Part shown: positions 18,572 to 27,181 of the stretch, piece by piece
How positions within the stretch are numbered: the first letter of the stretch is position 1
Layout: every line of letters begins with the position of its first letter
From: Helicobacter japonicus
GTDB lineage: Bacteria; Campylobacterota; Campylobacteria; Campylobacterales; Helicobacteraceae
Length of the DNA stretch: 64,000 nt
Direction of reading: 5' to 3'
Assembly: GCF_000762845.2 (NCBI RefSeq)
Contig: NZ_JRMQ02000004.1
Location: 62,001-126,000, forward strand
Program-made: the position numbers and the translations under genes
The notes under the pieces: model-generated
Seen by the model: the letters and a program-made list of their open reading frames with translations, nothing else
Told to the model about the DNA's origin: nothing
Database searches by the model: none

Positions 18572-18591
18572 TTAAGGTGCGAAAACCTTAA
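18572..18591. terminator. Terminator hairpin between convergent genes
   Basis: TTAAGGT-GCGAAA-ACCTTAA, a 7-bp stem with a 6-nt loop, 13 bp after the DUF115 stop and 15 bp before the end of the convergent Crp/Fnr gene. It probably serves both strands. Confidence 0.55.
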
Positions 18592-18605
18592 AATCACAAT
18601 CACAT

Positions 18606-19277
18606 CTAATCTATTTTCTTCATATTGCCAAATATTTTTGTAAAGAGCGTAGTGTCTTTAATATAAATATCATTGTGCTCATCTTTTGCAATAAGTCCTT
18701 GTTGAAACATTTTTTGCAAGATTCTACTTAATGTCTCGATTTGAATATTTAACTCTCGTGCAATAATTTGACGTTGGGTTTGATTAAAATAATCAATCCT
18801 TGTATAGAGAAAATACGCTACACGTGAAGCACTATCATATATTGTTTGAAAATTAACAAAATTCTTAAATACAATCGTTTTATCCATAAATTCACGCATT
18901 ATGGCATTACTTATCTCAAGATTCTTTTGCACAAGCACAGAAAGCTTATCAAGCTCAATCATTACAATTTCACTTGGTTCTGCACCCTTTACATTTGCAT
19001 TTGTTTCATAAGACACAAAATCCCCAAAAGCATTAATAAGTCTTTTCCCCTGTGAAAGACAATCTACATAGCAAAGAAACAACTCATTATCATTTTTATC
19101 CATTTTATAGATTTCTACCTTGCCTCGCGCAAGAAAACACGCATAATCAATAATCTCACCTTCATAGTGCAAAATACCATTTTTTTCTACATAATGTAAT
19201 TTTGTAATAGCCTCCAAAGATTCTAAACTTTTCTCACTCATCTGCGCAAAAACAAGTTTTAAAGCCCTCTTTTTCAT
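18606..19277 (-). CDS. Crp/Fnr family transcriptional regulator
   Basis: A 223-residue protein with an N-terminal cyclic-nucleotide-binding-like beta roll (about 15-125; LHYEGEIIDYACFLARGKVEIYK shown in part) and a C-terminal HTH (RQIIARELNIQIETLSRILQKMFQQGLI, about 168-195, in parts). The iron-sulfur cysteines of FNR are absent, since the N-terminus has none. The cAMP-contact residues of true Crp are not evident either. The ligand is therefore unknown; redox, NO or metabolic sensing are all possible. ATG at 19277, divergent from mnmG. Confidence 0.82.
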   Translation of the reverse strand: MKKRALKLVFAQMSEKSLESLEAITKLHYVEKNGILHYEGEIIDYACFLARGKVEIYKMDKNDNELFLCYVDCLSQGKRLINAFGDFVSYETNANVKGAEPSEIVMIELDKLSVLVQKNLEISNAIMREFMDKTIVFKNFVNFQTIYDSASRVAYFLYTRIDYFNQTQRQIIARELNIQIETLSRILQKMFQQGLIAKDEHNDIYIKDTTLFTKIFGNMKKID

Positions 19278-19395
19278 TCATTTACCCTTATACTAACCTT
19301 TTAATTATCACAGATAGTAGCAAAAGTAACCAAATAATAATAAAATGCGTTCATTTTTTAGATTCAGTTATTTTAGATTAAAGGAGTATCATATT

Positions 19396-21288
19396 ATGGA
19401 ATATGATGTTTTGGTAATTGGTGGCGGACACGCGGGATTAGAAGCAAGTATTGCGAGTGCAAAAATGGGGGCAAAAACTCACCTTATTACGCTTCTCATA
19501 CAGAATCTCGCCCTTGCAAGTTGCAATCCTGCAGTAGGCGGATTAGGAAAAGGACACTTAGTCAAAGAAATAGATGCGCTTGGTGGTGTTATGGGTGAGA
19601 TTACTGATAAATGTGGCATACAATTTAGAATCTTAAATTCCTCTAAAGGTCCAGCAGTGCGTGGCACAAGAGCACAAATTGATATGGATAGATATAGTAT
19701 TTTTGCTAAAGAAATAGCTCTTCATACTCCTAATCTAACAATCTCTCAAGAAAGTGCAGAATCCCTCATTTATGAAAAAGATTCTCAAGGACGCTATGTT
19801 GCCAAAGGTATAAAAACAAATATAGGAAAAACCTATTATGCTAAAAGAATTATCCTTACTACTGGGACTTTTTTACGAGGGCTTGTGCATATTGGAGAGA
19901 CAAAGCTACAAAATGGGCGATTTGGTGAAATGAGCCCACAGAATCTTAGCAACTCATTACAAGATATGGGACTAACACTAGGACGATTAAAAACTGGCAC
20001 TTGTGCAAGAATCGATGGGAGAAGTATTGATTTTAGTCAGCTTGAGGTGCATAATGGCGATATGAATCCACCTCATTTTAGCTACAAGACAACAAATTTT
20101 AATCCTACACAACTTCCCTGCTATGTAACTTACACAAATGAAAATACACATCGCATTATTCGAGAAAACTTTCATCGTGCGCCACTTTTTACAGGGCAAA
20201 TTGAGGGTGTAGGACCCCGTTATTGTCCAAGTATTGAAGATAAAGTCAATCGCTTTGCTGATAAAAATCGTCATCAACTCTTTTTAGAACCACAAACACA
20301 AGAAGCAGTAGAATACTACATTAATGGACTTTCTACTTCACTTCCTATTGATGTGCAAGAAGCGGTGATTCATAGCATTAAAGGTTTAGAAAACGCACAT
20401 ATTACGCGCTATGGTTATGCGATTGAGTATGATTATGTTGAACCTACTGAACTTTATCATACACTTGAAACAAAAAAATGTGCAAATCTTTTTCTTGCAG
20501 GACAAATTAATGGCACAACAGGTTATGAAGAAGCTGCTGCACAAGGTATTATGGCAGGGATTAATGCTGCACTTTCTTTGCAAAATAAATCTTTTACTCT
20601 TGCGCGAAATGAGGCTTATATTGGTGTAATGATTGATGATTTGGTAACAAAAGGCACAAAAGAGCCTTATCGTGTTTTTACTTCACGTGCTGAATATCGT
20701 CTTTTGCTGCGAGAAGACAATGCGTATTTGCGTCTTGGATCTTATGCGTATGAATTTGGTTTGATAGATGAAGTGCGTTATACACAAACAATGACGGATA
20801 AATCTCATATTGAACGCACAATGGAATATCTACAAACTCATCATCTCACACCTTCATCAAGCAATCTTGCTATGCTCACTTCACTCGGGCTTTCTCCTAT
20901 TGCTGATAAAACACTACTTATCCATATTATTGGTCGTGAGGAATTAGATTTTCCTCGCCTACGAAAGCTTTTGACACATTGTGGTGTAGAAAATATAGAT
21001 TCTATAAGTGAAAGCGCACTTGAGCAAATTTTTATAGAATCTAAATATTTTGATTATATACACAAACAAAAAGAACAAATAGGACAAATGGAGCAAATGT
21101 TGCAAGTGGAGATTCCTAGAGATTTTACCTTTGATAATATTCCCGGACTTAGTCTTGAAGTTATTGAAAAATTAAAAAAATTCACTCCCAAAAGCTTATT
21201 TGAAGCAAGTGAGATTAGTGGTATCACACCTGCAAGCCTTGATGTTTTGCATTTATATATCCATTTGCATCATAAAAAAATGGCATAA
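19396..21288 (+). CDS. mnmG: tRNA uridine-5-carboxymethylaminomethyl modification enzyme MnmG (GidA)
   Basis: A 630-residue FAD protein that, with MnmE, installs the aminomethyl-type group at U34 of tRNAs. The start ATG 19396 has AAAGGAG 9 nt upstream; the longer frame from 19345 has none. Motifs are the FAD site [38 protein letters not shown] (split by convention), [13 protein letters not shown] and [16 protein letters not shown]. The C-terminal helical domain ([17 protein letters not shown]) that contacts MnmE is complete. A standalone MnmC methyltransferase gene for a later step lies at 32937-33701. Confidence 0.95.
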   Translation: MEYDVLVIGGGHAGLEASIASAKMGAKTHLITLLIQNLALASCNPAVGGLGKGHLVKEIDALGGVMGEITDKCGIQFRILNSSKGPAVRGTRAQIDMDRYSIFAKEIALHTPNLTISQESAESLIYEKDSQGRYVAKGIKTNIGKTYYAKRIILTTGTFLRGLVHIGETKLQNGRFGEMSPQNLSNSLQDMGLTLGRLKTGTCARIDGRSIDFSQLEVHNGDMNPPHFSYKTTNFNPTQLPCYVTYTNENTHRIIRENFHRAPLFTGQIEGVGPRYCPSIEDKVNRFADKNRHQLFLEPQTQEAVEYYINGLSTSLPIDVQEAVIHSIKGLENAHITRYGYAIEYDYVEPTELYHTLETKKCANLFLAGQINGTTGYEEAAAQGIMAGINAALSLQNKSFTLARNEAYIGVMIDDLVTKGTKEPYRVFTSRAEYRLLLREDNAYLRLGSYAYEFGLIDEVRYTQTMTDKSHIERTMEYLQTHHLTPSSSNLAMLTSLGLSPIADKTLLIHIIGREELDFPRLRKLLTHCGVENIDSISESALEQIFIESKYFDYIHKQKEQIGQMEQMLQVEIPRDFTFDNIPGLSLEVIEKLKKFTPKSLFEASEISGITPASLDVLHLYIHLHHKKMA

Positions 21289-21332
21289 GTTTTGGTATAA
21301 TCTCATATTTCTTAAAAACATAAGGAGATTCT

Positions 21333-21953
21333 ATGAAGCATATTCATAAGATTAAAAATTATGCGATGGTTGGGGGATTAAGCGTTATGGCTATTTTTGC
21401 TCTTAATGCCTGTGAGCAAAACAATTCAAATGAGCTTAATAGCACCTTGCAAAATAGCCAAAAAAATGGTGCATTTGTTATCATTGAAGAGCAAAATGAC
21501 GGAAGCTATAAGGTGCTTGAAGAATATCCAAGTGAACAAACACGTGTAATGCTTAAAGATAAAAATGGACAAGAACGACTCCTCTCACAAGAAGAAATTG
21601 ATGAACTTATCAAACAAGAAGAAGTTGCTATTGATTCAGGACAAAGTCAGCTTACAAATCCAAATGGCGGTGGCTTAGGTTTAGGCGGAGCAATACTTGC
21701 AAGTGCTGCAGGAGCAATTCTTGGTAGCTATATCGGTAATAAACTCTTCAATAATCCTAACTATCAAGCAAATTCTCAACGCAATTACAAATCGCCTCAA
21801 GCCTATGAACGAAGCAAAAATAGTTTCAACAATACTAAAGCAGGTGCAAGTAGCGCAAACAAGGCAAGTGGTGGCAAAAGTGGATTCTTTGGGGGGGGCA
21901 ATAGCTCTCAATCAACAAGCACAAACAGAAATGCAGGCAGTATGGGGAGTTAA
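21333..21953 (+). CDS. UPF0323 family lipoprotein
   Basis: A 206-residue protein with a signal peptide ending in the lipobox LNAC (Cys about 27), so it is probably lipid-anchored. The middle is acidic (VIIEEQNDGSYKVLEEYP), then a Gly-rich hydrophobic stretch (LGGAILASAAGAILGSYIGNKLF, in parts) and a Ser/Asn/Gly-rich tail. It matches the UPF0323 family known from Helicobacter and Campylobacter; function unknown. The C-terminal part contains a run of eight G (21891-21898). AAGGAG precedes the ATG. The next gene starts 1 bp after its stop. Confidence 0.85.
   Translation: MKHIHKIKNYAMVGGLSVMAIFALNACEQNNSNELNSTLQNSQKNGAFVIIEEQNDGSYKVLEEYPSEQTRVMLKDKNGQERLLSQEEIDELIKQEEVAIDSGQSQLTNPNGGGLGLGGAILASAAGAILGSYIGNKLFNNPNYQANSQRNYKSPQAYERSKNSFNNTKAGASSANKASGGKSGFFGGGNSSQSTSTNRNAGSMGS
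21891..21898 (+). repeat. G8 homopolymer inside the lipoprotein gene
   Basis: Eight consecutive G near the 3' end of the UPF0323 gene. Loss of one G would shift translation into the frame of the next gene, which is open from 21697 through 23127. Confidence 0.85.
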
Positions 21954-21954
21954 T

Positions 21955-23127
21955 ATGACAATTACTAATATTTCACTTCCTGATAAAAATGTTTTAGAAT
22001 CTATGGGGCTTACTTGGCATACAGATATGGACAATACCTCATATCTTAGTGATGAACTTATACATATTAGCGAGGGAGAGGCAGAGTTATTTTATGAAGC
22101 AGGAAATGAGCTTTATGATATGTTTATAGAAGCTGGAGAGTATGTGATAAAAAACGACTTATTCTTTGAGCTAGACATTCCACCAAGCCTTATTGGTGCG
22201 ATAAAACAAAGCTGGGAAGAAGATATACATTGGCATTTATATGGGCGGTTTGATTTGGCTGGCGGGCTTGATGGCACACCGATTAAACTTTTAGAATTTA
22301 ATGCAGATACACCCACTATGCTCTATGAAAGCGCACTTATGCAATGGGCATTACTTAAGCATAATGGGCTTGATGAAGAGGCACAATTTAATAATATCCA
22401 TAATGCTTTGAGTGAAAACTTTAAGCGATTAATCACCCTTGAAGATGATACTTCTCGCTTTGAGGAGCTATATGAGGGTTGGAAAATTCTATTTTCTTGC
22501 ATTTCAGATTCTTATGAGGACATTACAACTACGCGCTTTTTAGAGTATATCGCTAAAGAATCTGGCTTTGCTTGTGGATTTGCACCCATAGATGAAGTTC
22601 ATTTTTCCCCCACAGAGGGTTTAAGCCATAATGGTATAAATTATGAATTCCTTTTTAAACTCATTCCGTGGGAGAACATCGCTATTGACGAGCCTGAACT
22701 CGCACTTTTAATAAGCGAAATGATGCAAAATCATAATACAATTTTTCTTAATCCTGCTTACACATTGCTTTTTCAAAGTAAAAGAATGTTAAAGATTCTA
22801 TGGGATTTATTTCCTAATCACCCTTTGCTACTTCCTGCTGATTTCTCACCTCTGCAAAATATCAAACAGGTATGCAAAAGGGCATTTGGGCGTGAGGGTG
22901 CAAATATAGAGATTTTCAATGCACAAGGGCAAAGTATAGAATCTAAAAGTGGCATTTATGGTAATCACAAGCCTGTGTATCAAGCCTTTTATGAGCTAAA
23001 TACTCACAATGGTGCATTTTATCAACCAAATGTCTTTTTTGCTTATGAATCTTGTGGCTTAGGATTCCGTAAAGGTGGGCTTATCATTGATAATTACTCA
23101 AAATTTGTAAGCCATTGTATTCACTAG
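21955..23127 (+). CDS. Glutathionylspermidine synthase family protein
   Basis: A 390-residue ATP-grasp-like protein of the glutathionylspermidine synthase (GSP_synth) family. It shows GRFDLAGGLDGTPIKLLEFNADTPTMLYES, the family's core ATP/substrate region (quoted here in the sense of two adjoining motifs, FDLAGG and LEFNADTPT), then NPAYTLLFQSKRML, LPADF, KRAFGREGANIEI and the end CGLGFRKGGLI. Members ligate amines to peptides, but many bacterial ones have unproven substrates, and no glutathione or trypanothione pathway gene is here. The start ATG 21955 has GGGGAG upstream; the longer frame from 21697 overlaps the lipoprotein and is rejected. Confidence 0.82.
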   Translation: MTITNISLPDKNVLESMGLTWHTDMDNTSYLSDELIHISEGEAELFYEAGNELYDMFIEAGEYVIKNDLFFELDIPPSLIGAIKQSWEEDIHWHLYGRFDLAGGLDGTPIKLLEFNADTPTMLYESALMQWALLKHNGLDEEAQFNNIHNALSENFKRLITLEDDTSRFEELYEGWKILFSCISDSYEDITTTRFLEYIAKESGFACGFAPIDEVHFSPTEGLSHNGINYEFLFKLIPWENIAIDEPELALLISEMMQNHNTIFLNPAYTLLFQSKRMLKILWDLFPNHPLLLPADFSPLQNIKQVCKRAFGREGANIEIFNAQGQSIESKSGIYGNHKPVYQAFYELNTHNGAFYQPNVFFAYESCGLGFRKGGLIIDNYSKFVSHCIH

Positions 23128-23130
23128 TTA

Positions 23131-23238
23131 CTATTTTAAATCAACTTGACTTTTGTGGATATAGCCTAGCATAGCTTTTTTTGCATCATTTACATTTGGC
23201 AGAAAATAAAGCACTTCTATCTGAAGTAACAAAAGCAT
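23131..23238 (-). CDS. Possible 35-residue microORF coupled to nadB
   Basis: The ATG overlaps the nadB stop (TGATG) and is preceded by AGGGTGG 4-5 nt away inside the nadB end. The ORF fills the gap to the convergent gene almost exactly. The peptide begins MLLLLQIEVLYFLP and ends HKSQVDLK. It is not recognised. The good ribosome site and stop-start overlap favour translation; the small size means it could be chance or a remnant. Confidence 0.35.
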   Translation of the reverse strand: MLLLLQIEVLYFLPNVNDAKKAMLGYIHKSQVDLK

Positions 23239-24677
23239 CAATCCACCCTAAAGTGAGCTCCTAGACTTTGTTTGCGTTTTAATGCAGATTGCACAATCTT
23301 TTTTGCTACAAGCAATCGCAATCGCAACATACGCCCGATATGAGATTCTAACATCACTTCAATCCCACCAAGTGCAGAATCTAATCCACTTTGAGAGCGG
23401 ATAATTCCTACTTTATCCCACATAATATTACGCAAAACATTTTTAAGCTTACTATCGCCTTCTTTTTCAAGCACCTCATTACAAAGTGGAAAATGTGCGA
23501 TACGCGTGCGTGTAGGATTCTCTACAATATGTTGAGCAACCCTCTTACCAAAGACAAGTCCCTCAAGAAGCGAGTTTGAAGCTAGACGATTAGCTCCGTG
23601 CAGTCCATTACACGCACATTCTCCCACTGCATACAGATTACTCATACCTTTGAGCTGCCCATTTGAATCTACCGCAATGCCTCCCATTGAGTAATGAAAG
23701 GCAGGAGAAATAGGAATAGGCTTATGTGGAATATCTAAAAAGGTGCTTAAATCACGATATATATTAGGAAAACGCGCTTTAAAACCCTCAAAAGTAAATG
23801 CACTTAAATCCAAAAAAGCTTCTTGGCTATGCTTTAAACAATAATCCATAATCCCTCGTGCTACAATATCACGTGGAGCAAGCTCCCCTCGCTTGTCATA
23901 ATCAAATAAGAATCTTTTACCTTCCCTATCTATAATCACTCCACCCTCACCTCGCACTGCTTCAGAAATAAGATATTTTCTTGCTTGAGGATTCTGCACA
24001 TATGCAGTTGGGTGAAATTGGAGCATCTCCATATCTTGCAAAGCAAGATTATGCTCTAAAATAATGCCGTGTATGTCGCTACTGATTGTATAGGCATTTG
24101 TATGATATTTAAATAATCCCCCAACACCCCCACTTGCAATAACTATATGATGTGCATAGAGATTATGCAATCCAGATTTTGTCTGCACACATACACCATA
24201 GCATTTATCCTCTTCAATAAGTAGATCTACCACTTCTGCATTTTTCCATAATGTTGCACGAAGTCTGCCAATAAGATGAGTATGGAGATTCCGCCCAGTA
24301 GCATCACCTCCTGAATGCACAATACGCGCCTTGCTATGCCCTCCCTCCTGTGCATAGAGCAATGCACCATTTTCATCTTTATCAAACATAAAATCGCTTT
24401 GTATAAGCTCATCAAGCACAACTAGACTATTATTTGTAAGCAACTCTACACATTCTATATTATTGAGATTTGCCCCTGCTGAAAGTGTATCTTGTGTATG
24501 TAAAGGCACATCATTTTTATCTTTTGCTATGCTTATACCGCCTTGTGCATAAAAAGTATTGCATTCCCACGGCTGTGCCTTACATAAAATCAATACCTTA
24601 AGGTGAGGAGGAAGGGCAGCAGCACAATATAGCCCTGCTACTCCTGCACCAATAATAATCACATCATATTGTCCCAT
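23238..24677 (-). CDS. nadB: L-aspartate oxidase
   Basis: A 479-residue FAD enzyme that makes iminoaspartate for quinolinate and NAD synthesis. It has the dinucleotide motif YDVIIIGAGVAGLYCA, the substrate/flavin region YAQGGISIAKD, HSGGDATGR, QFHPTAY, the active-site stretch ISEAVRGEGGVI, and SLLEGLVFG. ATG 24677 is chosen over 24701: it follows the upstream lipoprotein stop by 4 bp with GAGGA in place, and begins MGQYDVIIIG. The helical C-terminal domain is shorter than in E. coli. nadA and nadC are not in the window. Confidence 0.92.
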   Translation of the reverse strand: MGQYDVIIIGAGVAGLYCAAALPPHLKVLILCKAQPWECNTFYAQGGISIAKDKNDVPLHTQDTLSAGANLNNIECVELLTNNSLVVLDELIQSDFMFDKDENGALLYAQEGGHSKARIVHSGGDATGRNLHTHLIGRLRATLWKNAEVVDLLIEEDKCYGVCVQTKSGLHNLYAHHIVIASGGVGGLFKYHTNAYTISSDIHGIILEHNLALQDMEMLQFHPTAYVQNPQARKYLISEAVRGEGGVIIDREGKRFLFDYDKRGELAPRDIVARGIMDYCLKHSQEAFLDLSAFTFEGFKARFPNIYRDLSTFLDIPHKPIPISPAFHYSMGGIAVDSNGQLKGMSNLYAVGECACNGLHGANRLASNSLLEGLVFGKRVAQHIVENPTRTRIAHFPLCNEVLEKEGDSKLKNVLRNIMWDKVGIIRSQSGLDSALGGIEVMLESHIGRMLRLRLLVAKKIVQSALKRKQSLGAHFRVD

Positions 24678-24681
24678 AATA

Positions 24682-24903
24682 TTATTCCTCATATTCTTCA
24701 TAGCTTGGTGATGGCTTAGAATCTATACCCTGAAACAGCATTCTTTGCTCATTTGTTTGTGATTTTGGGGCAATAAAGCTTTCATTTTTGGAATCTTGCT
24801 TATAAAATGGTTTTGTTTTATAACCACAACCAGCGCACATCAACACAAAAATAAATGCTAATTGTGCTAAAATTACTTTATGAAAATAATTACTATGCGT
24901 CAT
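24682..24903 (-). CDS. Small lipoprotein
   Basis: A 73-residue protein with a signal sequence (KVILAQLAFIFVLMCAGC) whose lipobox Cys is in AGCGYKTKPFY. The start ATG 24903 has GGAG 5 nt upstream; a longer in-frame GTG start at 24945 is not supported. Mature sequence is short and polar. It resembles small LptM/YifL-like lipoproteins often found next to other genes, but assignment is not secure. It is coupled to nadB. Its 5' end overlaps the 5' end of the divergent dciA-like gene by 24 bp. Confidence 0.65.
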   Translation of the reverse strand: MTHSNYFHKVILAQLAFIFVLMCAGCGYKTKPFYKQDSKNESFIAPKSQTNEQRMLFQGIDSKPSPSYEEYEE

Positions 24904-25350
24904 ATACTCTCCAATCTCAAGCAGGAATCCCCTGCTCTTGCTCACAAATTACAGCAACAAAGCGATATTGCGCGCTTCAAAAATATCTTTCTTACACCTC
25001 TTGAAAGAGAACAGATTCTCTTTATTTTTCCTAAAAATGACCAGCTTCTCTTTGCCTTCAAACATAAATCTCTGTGCATAGAATTTAATCATTATAAGCA
25101 TAAACACATAATAGAGAGTTTAAAACAACACAAAGAACTCTTCCCTACATTGAGCTCTATTCAAAAAATATACGCTTATGTGCCAAACCATATTCTCACT
25201 CCGCCACTCCCACCATCTCCACCTATCCGCTTTTATGAACATTCTGATGGAGAATTTGAAAATCGAGCCAAAAATAAATACATCTATGATAAATTTGAAT
25301 CTCTTCGTTTAAGCATTAAACGAATATGGGAAGCCCAAAATGCCACATAA
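24880..25350 (+). CDS. DciA-like (DUF721) protein
   Basis: A 156-residue basic protein of the DUF721/DciA type, which in other bacteria helps load or stimulate the replicative helicase DnaB. Typical features are the N-terminal helices and the KH-like core (LTPLEREQILFIFPKNDQLLFAFKHKSL... in parts). ATG 24880 is used; MRHILSN at 24895 is an alternative, and neither has a good ribosome site. It overlaps uvrC by 11 bp. The head-to-head overlap with the lipoprotein gene means each promoter lies inside the other's coding region. Confidence 0.6.
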   Translation: MKIITMRHILSNLKQESPALAHKLQQQSDIARFKNIFLTPLEREQILFIFPKNDQLLFAFKHKSLCIEFNHYKHKHIIESLKQHKELFPTLSSIQKIYAYVPNHILTPPLPPSPPIRFYEHSDGEFENRAKNKYIYDKFESLRLSIKRIWEAQNAT

Positions 25351-27181
25351 TACAAATACGCATAACCCAAACTTGCTTTTTACCCTCACTCACTTGCCTA
25401 CACAATCAGGTATCTATCAGTATTTTGACAATGCGGGAAATCTCCTCTATGTAGGTAAAGCAAAGAATCTTAAAAATCGCATTAGAAGCTATTTTAGTAT
25501 CCAAAATGAATGTATTGCACCAAAGTCAAACTTAAGCCCAAGAATCACACTTATGGTATCCCAAATTGCACAGATTCATACACTTTTGACAGATAGTGAG
25601 CAAGATGCACTTATTCTTGAAAATTCACTCATTAAAAGTCTTAAGCCAAAATACAACATTCTCCTACGTGATGATAAAACTTATCCCTATATCTATATCG
25701 ATACTTCTTTGCCATTTCCACGATTTGAAACAACGCGTCAAGTGCTTAAATCACCAAAGATTCAGTATTTTGGACCTTTTGTTAATGGTGCAAGAGATTT
25801 GCTAGAAAGCCTCTATGATGTGCTACCGCTTGTGCAGAAAAAATCCTGTGTTAAAGGCAAAAAAGCGTGTTTATTTTTTGAGATTCATAAATGTCTAGCC
25901 CCATGTGAATCTAAAATTTCTAAGCAAGAATATGCCAAGCTTATCACACAAGGTATTGCTTTACTTGAAAACAAAAAAGAACTTATACAGATTCTAGAAT
26001 CTAAAATGCATACCCTCTCCCAATCATTGCAATTTGAAGAAGCTGCCAAAATGCGTGATAGAATCCGTAAAATTTCACAAATGAAAAATCAATCTATTAT
26101 CGATATGCGAAGTGGAGATTATGATGCCTTTGTCCTTGCAAAAGATACACAAGATAACTCTCATACACATATTTTAATGACACTTTTTATACGAAACGGA
26201 CGCATTGTTTCAAGTGATTTTTCGCTTTTACACGATGACATACAAGATGAAAGTCTGCCTAACCTTTACACACAGGCACTTTTAAACACTTATAAAACCG
26301 CTTTGCCTCTTATGCCCAAAGAGATTCTTATACCTTATTTTCCTTTTACGGATTTATCTTCTTTAGAAACCCTCCTACAAGTCCAAACACAAAGCAATGT
26401 AAAAATCATTCAGCCACAAAAAGGCAAGAAAAAAGATGTGCTTACACTTGGACTAAAAAATGCTCTTGAAATCTTGCGTCTTCACAAGCAAGAACAAAAT
26501 GAAGATTCTACACTTTTTGCACTTAAAGAGTTATGCACTCTTACAAGAATACCTTATAGAATCGAGGTTTTTGATACTTCTCATCATAGCGGTGTGCATA
26601 ATGTGGGCGGTATGATTGTGTATGAAGATAATACCTTTTGCTCTTCGCAATATCGCCGATATGAATTAAGTGGAAGCGATGAATATACACAAATGAGGGA
26701 AATGCTTGAGCGTAGGGCAGCAAAATTTGAATCTAATCCTCCGCCTGATTTATGGTTACTTGATGGCGGGAGCGCACAGATTCATATTGCACTTGAGATT
26801 CTTCAAAGTGTGGGAGCAAATGTCGATGTCATAGCCATTGCCAAAATGAAACATAATGCAAAAGCTTATCGTGCAAAGGGTAAGGCACTTGATATATTAC
26901 GCACTAAAGAATCAGAATTTAAACTAAAAACAAATGATAAAAGACTACAATTATGCCAAAAATTACGCGATGAAGCACATCGATATGCGATTAGTTACCA
27001 TCGCCATAAAAAAACAAAAGACACAAATAAAGTGCAAATTATGGGAAACAATCAATATAGCAAAGCACAAATTAAACGACTTTTAGAATATTTTGGCTCT
27101 TTTAGTAATCTCCAAAATGCTCCGCAAGAGGAGATTAATGCCGTGCTTAAAAAACAATCCACACCTAAAGAATCTATATGA
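25340..27181 (+). CDS. uvrC: UvrABC system protein C
   Basis: A 613-residue excision nuclease subunit that makes both incisions in nucleotide excision repair. Domains in order: GIY-YIG nuclease (SGIYQYFDNAGNLLYVGKAKNLKNR, about 19-43, in parts), Cys-containing linker (CLFFEIHKCLAPC), UVR helical motif (FEEAAKMRDRI), RNase H-like C-terminal nuclease (RIEVFDTSH, WLLDGG) and a final HhH region (LLEYFGSFSNLQNA). Length is normal. It overlaps the dciA-like gene upstream and the unknown gene downstream by 4 bp (ATGA). Confidence 0.95.
   Translation: MPHNTNTHNPNLLFTLTHLPTQSGIYQYFDNAGNLLYVGKAKNLKNRIRSYFSIQNECIAPKSNLSPRITLMVSQIAQIHTLLTDSEQDALILENSLIKSLKPKYNILLRDDKTYPYIYIDTSLPFPRFETTRQVLKSPKIQYFGPFVNGARDLLESLYDVLPLVQKKSCVKGKKACLFFEIHKCLAPCESKISKQEYAKLITQGIALLENKKELIQILESKMHTLSQSLQFEEAAKMRDRIRKISQMKNQSIIDMRSGDYDAFVLAKDTQDNSHTHILMTLFIRNGRIVSSDFSLLHDDIQDESLPNLYTQALLNTYKTALPLMPKEILIPYFPFTDLSSLETLLQVQTQSNVKIIQPQKGKKKDVLTLGLKNALEILRLHKQEQNEDSTLFALKELCTLTRIPYRIEVFDTSHHSGVHNVGGMIVYEDNTFCSSQYRRYELSGSDEYTQMREMLERRAAKFESNPPPDLWLLDGGSAQIHIALEILQSVGANVDVIAIAKMKHNAKAYRAKGKALDILRTKESEFKLKTNDKRLQLCQKLRDEAHRYAISYHRHKKTKDTNKVQIMGNNQYSKAQIKRLLEYFGSFSNLQNAPQEEINAVLKKQSTPKESI

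Noticed and set aside
21697-21954. Longer start for the glutathionylspermidine-synthase-like gene
   Set aside because: It overlaps most of the lipoprotein in another frame and has no ribosome site; the ATG at 21955 with GGGGAG fits the family start. It is kept only as a frameshift-fusion possibility.
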